Source: Corallium rubrum (lineage: Eukaryota > Cnidaria > Anthozoa > Scleralcyonacea > Coralliidae). Taken from it: 64,000 nt of DNA. This document shows, in pieces, positions 1 to 9,800 of the stretch; the stretch's first letter is position 1, and each line of letters opens with the position of its first letter. The notes under the pieces are model-generated. The model was not told the DNA's origin. It saw only the letters and a program-made list of their open reading frames with translations, and did not search any database. The stretch is from positions 9,449,468 through 9,513,467 of the forward strand of contig OZ036004.1 in the NCBI GenBank assembly GCA_964035015.1. Reading direction: 5' to 3'. The position numbers were made by a program, and so were the translations under genes.

Positions 1-313
1 AATATCTTGCGTGTGATCGTCATCAATACACGGCCGACAGGAGTGAGGACACCCCGAGCTCAAAGTCAAACATCTCCGCTCAAAATCGTCGCTCGACCAT
101 AATTCTTCCACGAGCGCATAGCACGAAGGTTGGGCTTGCCATAGAATACGGTTGGTTGACAACTCGTTGAATTTTCGCGATGTACGAACGCCCATTACCC
201 TTCTCAAATTCATCAGTTTCAAATGTCCTCAGAACTCACTTGAGCCAGCACGCACGTGGACTGCGAACTGCCACATGAAAGTGGCCGATTTTCTATGCGA
301 TTTCCAATCGTGG
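1..313. repeat. Dispersed repeat R1, left copy
   Basis: It shares about 250 bp with 18063-18330 (AACATCTCCGCTCAAAAT through GTGGCCGATTTTCTATGC), with a small indel near 25-70. It may extend past the window edge. Family not recognised. Confidence 0.75.
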
Positions 314-587
314 AACGACGACCGCGTCGAAATAAAGACTTGTACTAGTACCTTGTGATGTCATACCGGCAACAAACAACAAGGTGATATATTCATGGTT
401 TTATCGGTATGATGTCAAAGACAATGGAGTACCCATTCTCCTAGAAACACGGTAATGCTTCATGAGGACCAAAAAAAGCTGATAAATTCTTTTTTTACCT
501 CGATATTTTCTTTACTTTTGCTAAGGTAGATGACAATTTAACCCTTTTAGAAGAAAATATAACTTCAAAAGGTTTAGTTGACCTTTA

Positions 588-1430
588 AGGTGGCTTGATA
601 GGAAAAAGTTATAAAAAAAATTGTATTTTTTCCGTTAAAAGGTTTTACAGTGTACATCATTCTAGTTCCTTGCATAGCCCTAGTGTCAGTGCTGATAATT
701 GAAAAGTTTTACACTTACATCATTTGTGTATCTGGACAAATTACATTTATTGTAATATGCAAATTTAATGCAAATTCGAATTTCTGAACTTTCTAGAACA
801 ACGATTTCTCCCCTTCTGGAAAACTGGGCACTGTCTAATACTTTTGAATACCCAAGAGTAAAGCCCCGGTCAAACGAGGATGAGAGTTGGCAAGCGAGAG
901 TTTGTCTGAGAGTTTTCACAACTCTCATGCATGCCCCGGTCAAACGAGGATGAGAGTTGATGAGAGTTGACCATGAGAGTTGACCATGAGAGTTGACCAT
1001 GAGAGTTGACGAGAGTTGTAGGATTTACCGAGTTTCAGAAATACATTCAGGATCGTTCCGTTCCTTCGCCATTTTTGTTGAGCCTGTTTTTACAAAGTGC
1101 AAACCACTAGCCGCTAAACTCTCATCAACTCTCATATGCCAACTCTCATGACCGGTCAACGAGCAAAAAACTCTCATCAACTAATTAAAATTTGAACCAG
1201 CTCAAAGTTGATGAGAGTTAATAAGAGTGCATGAGAGTCGGTGAGAGTTGGTGGTCAAACGCGACCGAGAGTTGCAACTCTCATCGACTCTCATCAACTC
1301 TCATCCTCGTTTGACCGGGGCTTAACAATAGGGCTGTGCAAGGAACTAGAAGGAAGCACGAATCTACACCGTGAAACGTTTTAGAGGCAAAAATCTGATT
1401 GTTTAGAGCTTTTTCCTATCCGGGCCACCT
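588..1430. mobile_element. MITE with GGTGGC ends, hosting a second MITE
   Basis: Inverted ends AAGGTGGC...ATAGGAAAAAG (588 onward) and their complement (to about 1430) enclose a stem that includes CTAGTTCCTTGCA (662) and its complement (about 1340). The element at 862-1322 is inserted inside it. Confidence 0.7.
862..1322. mobile_element. PIF/Harbinger-like MITE built of GAGAGTTG words
   Basis: The inverted ends AGCCCCGGTCAAACGAGG are flanked by direct TAA at 859-861 and 1323-1325. The interior consists largely of ATGAGAGTTG and its complement CAACTCTCAT in many copies, so the element can fold on itself at many registers. Confidence 0.8.
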
Positions 1431-1771
1431 TAATTCAAGCACATAACAAAGGTGACTAATCTAGTTCAATTGTTTCGTTTTCTTCCAAAAAGTCTTTCAT
1501 AAAGGAAACAGGATTTCTTTCTGACATTTAATTTGTATTTTTAATGAAATTTGTCTGATAACACTGTTTTCTATTCAGCGGCTTATTAACTCTGCCCGCA
1601 TACAATGTAAATAAGTTTACTAGTTATTTGCATGCAGGTGACGATAACAGTACATTTCAGTAAATTAAAAGGGACTGAAAAATAAAAGTCGGAGAATACC
1701 CTGGCCATAAAAAAGTTATAGTTAGACCTAAATTGCTTTCAGGTTGCTTGTGAATTGAACTGTTCGTATAT

Positions 1772-1909
1772 TTAGTTGATATCCCGTGAAGCATATAAGA
1801 TGCCTGGTTGTCTAGGATGACTTGTCGTGTAAATTGGATCTTTTTGGGGAACTCCGTTCCAGTAGGCTGGGTTACTACGAGATTTTTCATAGTTTCGTAG
1901 GTCGTACTC
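1772..1909 (-). CDS. Gene C exon 5 (Tyr-rich cytoplasmic tail, stop)
   Basis: The exon follows a TTTCAG acceptor, phase 0, and holds 45 codons plus TAA. It reads EYDLRNYEKS, then SNPAYWNGV, DPIYTTS and LYASRDIN. It contains five tyrosines and one NPxY-type site. It has no recognisable similarity to the tails of genes A and B, so it was chosen by splice site, phase and an in-frame stop. Confidence 0.75.
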   Translation of the reverse strand, partial: EYDLRNYEKSRSNPAYWNGVPQKDPIYTTSHPRQPGILYASRDIN

Positions 1910-3753
1910 CTGAAATTCAATAATATATTGATAAGTATTATATGGCTGGGTTTAATTCCCGGTCCGTACGCAAAACGACGCACGCTGATTGGTTTCTGAG
2001 AGGTCGGGATTTTACGATATTGACCGACCAGTCAATACGCTTTTTTCTCGGCCCTGTAAGTTTTGGCGGGAACATTTCTGAGTTGATTTGAATACAAATA
2101 AAAGAGAAATAGGTTTATTCAAATATTCTGAACAATAAAATGTGTTGGAACATCACTGCTGGTTTTCTTTAAACCTGTTTATCTCTTTAAACCTGAGTCA
2201 CTACAGAAGCCTTGGAGAAGCTTAACATTACTCTCGCGACTACCATAGACTGAACAAGTGTTCTTCCTCAGGAATTTAAGAACAAAACGAGTCCGTGCGT
2301 TTATGTATCTTGAAATTTGAATGTATAAATCCACCACCATTTAATATCACTGTTAAACGTTCTACCGTAGCCGTAGTCCGTTGTCTGAATCTTAAAGTCC
2401 CTACTATAACTCCATACAACCATAGTCAATCGAGATATGGTCTGGAAACTCAGCTAAGTCTTTGGTCTATCTTTTTGTTCGCCTTTATGCATTTTTGTGC
2501 ACGGTGCACGGTTACTGAACACATTGTATTTTAGTATAATGAGCGAATTGTCCAATAGCAACGTTTCAGTCCAATCAGTCAACCGTGCTATTTAAATATT
2601 AATAAATCTAAAACAAAGGATGTGCACGGTGTAAGGTACGGTTCAACATAGAATCACAGCTCATTATAGGCGCTTTGAAGTTTGCCGAGTTTCCAGACCA
2701 TATCTCGATTGACTATGGTACAACGTGGGCTTAACTTTGGTACGCAGAGGTGAGAAGCAGCGCCCTAACGAACGGCCCACGCCACCCGTACACAGAATAA
2801 ATTAGTCTCAGTACTCACAATGTAGTGTCGGCGAGGTTTCCATGAAAATGATTTTAGAATAACGACAATTCCAGCCAGGGACAGAAAGATTCCCATGATG
2901 CCTGAAGCTACGATTCCTCCGTACAAACCAGAAAGTGTCGATATATTTGAACAAGTTGCAAATGCAGAGATTGCTGTAAGATAAATAATGTATGGAAAAT
3001 AAAGGACGTATTATACACTTGAAACACAAACTGAAACAGTTAGTTTTGTTTTCCCGAGAGTCTTGATATTTCCCGAGACGAAGTCGAGGGAAACATCGAG
3101 ACTCGAGGGAAAACAAAACTAACTGTTTCCCAAGGGAGCAGACATTAAGTGTTTTGTTGTATAGCTTGAGTTTCGCTGAATAATTTCGACGTTTATCAAG
3201 GGAAAGCACACAAAAGACAAACGCTATAAGACTTACCAAAACATTTCGCCTGGCTCTGTAATTTCACTTCAACCAAACAAATATAAGTCTCAGAACAAAA
3301 GAACAGCAATACATTTCTCCACTTAATCTTCACACATGCTTTGAAGACCTATCAGTATTCTTTTTTTCGTACCAAACAAGCTTTTGTTTATAGGATGCCG
3401 TGAAGAGTTCAAAGTTCTAGCGGGCAACAATTGAAAACTTATTGACCGAGCAGGGAATAAGTTCTCAATTGTTGCCTGCTCGGTAGACATTGAAATTTAG
3501 CTAAGGTCATGTGACCACAAACCAACCAATGACAGTCATCGTTGCATCCAGTTAAACTCTAGCTATATAACAAACACATGCCATTAGGGAGAGACCTGCT
3601 CCGGATTCTCATTGGTCGATAAATATAGTAACACTGCGATGGCGTACTCAGATTTCGGAATGCATAATCGCTACATAGGTTTTAAAATCGAATAGGAGAC
3701 AAGCCCAAGGGCAAGGTGTAGACATAAATATTACAGAGAGAATCATACTCGCT

Positions 3754-3802
<49 letters not shown>

Positions 3803-6800
3803 CATTAATAATTCAAGAGATAATCAGCCAATTACAATAGTTCATTCAATCACCTAATTGAAGTTGGATACTCCAGCAACACCCAAGATATTAGATGAAA
3901 ACCGGTGTTCATCCAATTCTTAAGATCTTAATTATTGATGCAAAACAAACAAGTTGCTGTATGAATAAATTTTACACACATCATGAATAAAATCTCATGA
4001 GGGTTTATTTTAATTGTATTTTGTAATTGAAATCGCTCGATTGAGATGCCATATCAACAACTCGTTTATCGTGTTTCATCAGGGGAATCCAAACACTCGA
4101 AAACAATAAAACCACTCGGCCTCGTGCTTTCATCATGTTTTCTCGTGTTTGGATCCCCTGATGAAACACTCAAACTCGTTGTTGATATATTACATAATAT
4201 ATCAGCGAGTATGATTCTCGCTGATTACTGAGATTTTCTCATGGTAGTTCTTTTCAAATAAATTCTTGTTACGTTATAAATTAATCCTTATTATTACGAA
4301 TTCATATAAAGTGCGATCAATGAATCTGATGACAGATCAGGTATTAAACGAAGTGACTCGAAATCTGAGAGCGACTCGAAATCTGAGTACGTCATCGCAG
4401 TATTACTATATTTATCGACCAATGAGAAGCCGGAACAGGTCTCTCCCTAATGGCATGTTAACAAACACATTAACAAACACTAGTAGCCATTGATCTCTAT
4501 ATAACTGGATTGCTCATCCGGCTCCAAAAATGAAGCCACCGGAGATGACGAATTTGGAATACCAAGATGGCCGCCACGGAAACTTTGTATCTTTTCGTAG
4601 CACGAAAAGGGGAGGAAAAAAAACCCACATTAAAAATATTTCTGCTATTGGTATCAAACGAAGAACACTGTACAATGTTTAGAAGTTTGGTTTTTGCATT
4701 GTCGTTATTATAAAGCAGTAAAACGTAATCTTTCGTAGATTTTACTTTGCCCGGTAATCGATAAACTTGCCTATATTACAAAAGTCGTAGAAAACCAAGG
4801 AAAACAGTAAATAACTTCATTATGAAACTTTATTATATGGCTGGGTTTGATTTCCGGTCCGTACGCAAAACGACGCACGCTGATTGGTTCCTGAGAGGTC
4901 GGGATTTTACGATATTGACCGACCAGTCAATACGCTTTTTTCTCGGCCCGGTAAGTTTCGGCGATATAGTGTCTGAATCGATTTGAATACAAATAAAAGA
5001 GTAGTGGGTATCTTTATTCAAATATTTTGAACAATAAAATGTGTTGGAACATTACTGCTGGTTTTCTTTCAAGCGGTTTATCTAAAAACACGACAAATAA
5101 AAGCCGAACTGGTGTAAACAAGAAGGCCAAGAAGCGACACGAAAAGTTAACAGGTAAGGTAAGGTAAGCGGCATTCTTCGAAGACGAAAACAACGCTCGA
5201 AGCTCAAAAATAAAATGAACCAATAGCCATATAATAAATTCCTTATTAACCTCGTTTGCTCGGTCTGTACGGGAAAGTGTTTGCCCTCGGTTTTATCGCA
5301 CAAACCTCGCTCCTTCGTCGCTCGGTCTGTACGAAAACCTCAGGCAAATAGTTTCCCGTACAGACCTCACACTCGGTTAATAAGTCCTTAATATACCTTT
5401 GGTATTAAAGTCTTTGAAATATGTGTAGTTGACAATTTCGGACTGCATGTATTTGCTTGTATTTTCCTTCTGTTTTCCAGTGGTAACGGTATAAAATTGC
5501 CATCTGATAATTCTTTTTTTAAATTACGGCTTTTCGGACTCCCCCGGCAAACTCTTATTACGCTTAAGCCCGCAAGGTACACTGGGCCTGGAGTACAAAT
5601 ATGGCTGCTTGAGCATAGAGATCATATAAAGACTAGAGGGGGCATCCTATCTTAATTTCAGCCAACCACGGGTAACCAATTGAACGCCGCCATCTTGGAT
5701 TTTTTTCAGGCAAGCATTAGGCGCGTTGGTTGGCAAAGGACTGGGTCTAGAACATTTGCCAACCAATTGACTGAAATACCATAGGTAATGGCGGCCCCCA
5801 TGTGGTTACCAAATTTTCCGGCCAACGCCCCCTCTAGTATTTATATGATCTCTATGCGCTTGAGGTTTCAAAATATTTACTGCTGGTCATAATAAAGGAT
5901 GTACAATCTTAAGTAATGTTGAGTTAAGTTCTATTAAATGAAGTACTTCGACCGCTGACCACGCGACTATCGTGTCACGAGGAGTTATCGCATTGATATT
6001 CTCACTGATATTCTTTAGGCTTAAGACTACTAAGCGAAGAGAAACGCAAGAAAGGGTATGTAAATAATGTATTTAATATCTGTCAATGTTCTTGTATGTA
6101 AATTAGTTTATGTTTCTTTCTTTTTGCATGTTTTTATATGTATATATACCTCTTTACTTTGTAGATAATCGTACAACATTAAATCCGTTTAACTCACGTT
6201 GTCACGACCCTTTATTTAACAAATAAAACATAAAGCTCCGTGCGTATGTACTCTTATAAAGGCACGTTTGACGTCATTTGAACACGAAAGAAGTTGAGTA
6301 GAGGCGCGAGGCGATAGCCGAGTGCCTTTACACTTCTTTCGTGTTCAAATGACGTCAAACGTACCTTTATAAGAGTACATATGCACAGGAGCGGTATGTT
6401 TTATTTGTTTTATAAAATAAGAAGAAGCAAAACCAAGCTAAAAGTGAGGTAGTTTTGGAATTTGGCGGGCTTTTCTGGTCAGCTGACGCCATTCTACGCC
6501 ATTTTACGTCATTCATGATCTATGTTCTCTTATAAATGCACGGAGTCCAGCCAATCAGAGCGTGCGTAGAGGACACCTTATTTTATAAACACGTTTAAAG
6601 AGACCGCAGGCGTTAGAGTTTACGAGAACAAATCCAGTTATATAGAAATCATTAAATGCACGGAACCTGGCTAAACAGAGCGTGCGTAGAGGACACTTTA
6701 TTTTATAATTACATTTGTAAATTGTAAGTTTGATCAACTTTGATATAAAGTTAAACAACTAAATATGGATCACTTACTCCGTGGCAGCTGGCCAGATACG

Positions 6801-9800
6801 CTACATTCACATTTTTTCCCAACACTTGTGCAAGTGTAGTCATCCTTATCTTCCCAAACTTGGTGTTCCCTGTACATGTTTTTCCACATAACCCAGTCTG
6901 TTCCTTCGAGGACGATTGCAAACAATCCAAGCACGATGCAAACATGGAAAAAGACTACTGTTGTTATGTTCTGCAATGATTTCAAAATACTATACATGTA
7001 GATCAGTGTAAGAAACACAAGATTTCAGCAAAGCCTCATAAATTTGCTTTGGAGTATTCAAAAGGAAGCTCTATACTCGCAAGCTAGCTAGATAATAACT
7101 AGAGCATGCATGAACAATGACTGCATGTATGGACCATGAACACCGTAGATAAACTAGGCAGAACTTGACCCTTTGACTACCAGGGGTCGTCCCTTGACAA
7201 GTAAAATCGTCTGGCGTTAACCAGAATAAAATATTGTACGAGCAAAATCATATGATTACTCATTTATTATATGCATGACAAAATTACGACACGTACGCTT
7301 CGTACTCACTCAGTCACGCTTTTAAAAACGTCTTGTTTCATTACTTGACAAGAAACATTTTCACTCTGGGTGTTCTCTATATACTCATTTCAAAATATTT
7401 ACATGGAATTTTTAGTTCATAGTGTACCACAAGTCGTTGGAAATGTGAAAACTTTCCATTGCAGAATTGGCCGCCATTTTAAATTTATTGTCAATATCGT
7501 TCCGAGGGCCTTCTCTAGCTGCAGTACAATTAATAAAATAATTGTACTCCTCTCAACCAACCAGAATGTAGTAATTTTGTCATGCATATAGTAAATCACA
7601 AAATAATCTAAAAGAGTGGGGTTTTTTTAGAATTTTTATAACTTTTTCTAAGTTTTAGAATTTTGTAGTGTCATCTTCTCCCAAAATGCAGGATAGCCGA
7701 TGAAAACGCTATATATTTCAACATATTTCGGGAAGCATGTCCGCAGACTTTATGTCTTATTCTTTCAGCATTTGAATCCTTGTTTACAATTGAATACTGG
7801 TGATACGCCTGGGTTGCGCAATGTATGCAAACAAAAAAATTGGAAACAAGTAAAAGTGAAATTCTCAGTGATAAATATCAATAATTGGCCATTTTCCAAA
7901 AGAGCTGAAGACTGGAAAAGAGTATTGAGCGCTGGTGTTCTTCGGATTGTTTGAAGGGACAGTTTCATTATGCTTACACTTCCAAGCATGAAAATGATGA
8001 AATCTGTTCCTCCATGCAAACGATCCCAAGTACCCTAGCGTTCCTAACCCGTCACCAGTCTTCAACTCTTTTGGGAAATGGGCAATTAGCCTATAGACGA
8101 AATCGGAGTTTCGACTGCGCATACAATCTGAGTCGGGATAAAACATAGTTCATTTATAACATGAGGCTGAAGCAGCCGTAGTAAACATAACATTTCTGAT
8201 TGCAGAAACTTTTTAATGTTTAGGTATTCTATAAGGATAAACTTTGCTTATCGATTATCCTTGACAATAATAAACTCAAAATAAATAATAAAAATAATGA
8301 ACTCAAAACATGAAAAAAACAGTCCCAGCCTATGCTATCTTCCCGTTATGCTTTAATAGACACGATGTAATTTGCATAGAGGCCCAAATTGAATAGGAAA
8401 CTAATTTGCATGTGGGCCTAAATGAAACTACGATTTGGTGTACAGAAAGCCCACGAACACAATTTATAGATTAGAATAGTAACAATTTGTATTTATATTG
8501 CGTATTCTCCATGACAGGATGATCGAATGCGCATTACAGTGTACAACAGAATAGATAAATACGTATAGCACAATATTACAATACATGAAATAGTTAGATG
8601 TAGGTGTTGATTTTTACGTAGGGAGGAAAAGCGGAGAACCCAGCGAAAAACCCTCGAAGCACAGGAGTGACCAACTAAACTCTACTCACATGAGTCTCCA
8701 GAACGAGGAGACGAGGTTATTCCCAGACGGTCATCCATCCAAGTGCTAACCCCGTCCAACTGGGCTTAACGTTGGACTACAGTGGTGAGAGGCAGCGCCC
8801 TAACAGCACACGCCACACACGCTTCCCCTAAATCAGTGACTTTTCCAACAGATTAAAATTTGGCGATCGAGCAATGCAACCAACAGACTTTACGCACAAT
8901 ATATCAAAATCATCTAAGTTATTATTTAATATTTTTATTTACCAATGATCTTCTTTTTTGCACCGTTCCAGAAAAGATCGAGAGTATGGCAGTGATGAAG
9001 TACTATAAAGAAATTATTAAATTTGATTAATAAGGGCCTGTTTATATGGAGCCGAGTTATCCGGTTTGCCGGGATAAACTTTACGTTCTGTTTACACACG
9101 TAATAATATACATGACAAAATTACTGCATCCTGATTGGTCGAGAGGAGTGCAATTTCAATGTAATACAGTGCAGAAAAGGTGTAATGCAGTGCAGAAAAA
9201 TGAAATACAGTGCAAATTTCAATGAGTATTAAGCATTCTGATTGGCTAAACAACCGGAAACTACCGGAAAGCCAATTAAATGCCTATGCGGATTTTGAAG
9301 GATGGTTTTTCCTTCACGAGAAAATCCAATATGGCGACCAAAACATAATGTTGTCGAAGAACATTTCGATGAAATACAGAGTGACTTTTGCTTTAATATT
9401 GTCATAAAAGTCCCTGCAAGAAGACGAGAAGAGGTTAGATGCTATGAGTAAAACGTTTGACGTATTTAGTAAACAAAATGAAGCAATTTTCAACCATTAA
9501 AGCTTCGAGAAGTGGAGCAATGAGTGGTATGTAACTTCGTAGCTGGAAAAACATTTTGTCTAACATTTTCATGTATATTATTAATAAGCAATAGCATGGT
9601 TTCGAGTGCAATTTTGAAAAAACACGCACTCGTGAGTTTTTCAAAGACCTCAAATAGCACTCGTCCTTTGGACTCGTGCAATTTTGATAGTCTTTGAAAA
9701 ACTCACTCGTGCATGTTTTTTCCAAATTGCACTCGAAACCATGCTATTACCTATACTAAAAACGCACAGGCTGATCAGCTCTGATATCAGATCTGTTCAG

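Larger units (their letters stand above)
3578..4460. mobile_element. Large foldback element carrying (TA)n
   Basis: Arms at 3578-3660 and 4375-4460 are inverted copies (CATTAGGGAGAGACC, CGATAAATATAGTAA and complements). A (TA)n block lies at 3757-3800 and an inner palindrome at 4046-4190. Confidence 0.7.

Noticed and set aside
7977-8033. Possible gene C exon 2 between AG and GTAAGC
   Set aside because: It lies in a palindrome and its translation does not resemble helix 2; the 60-nt exon at 8943 matches the paralogs exactly.
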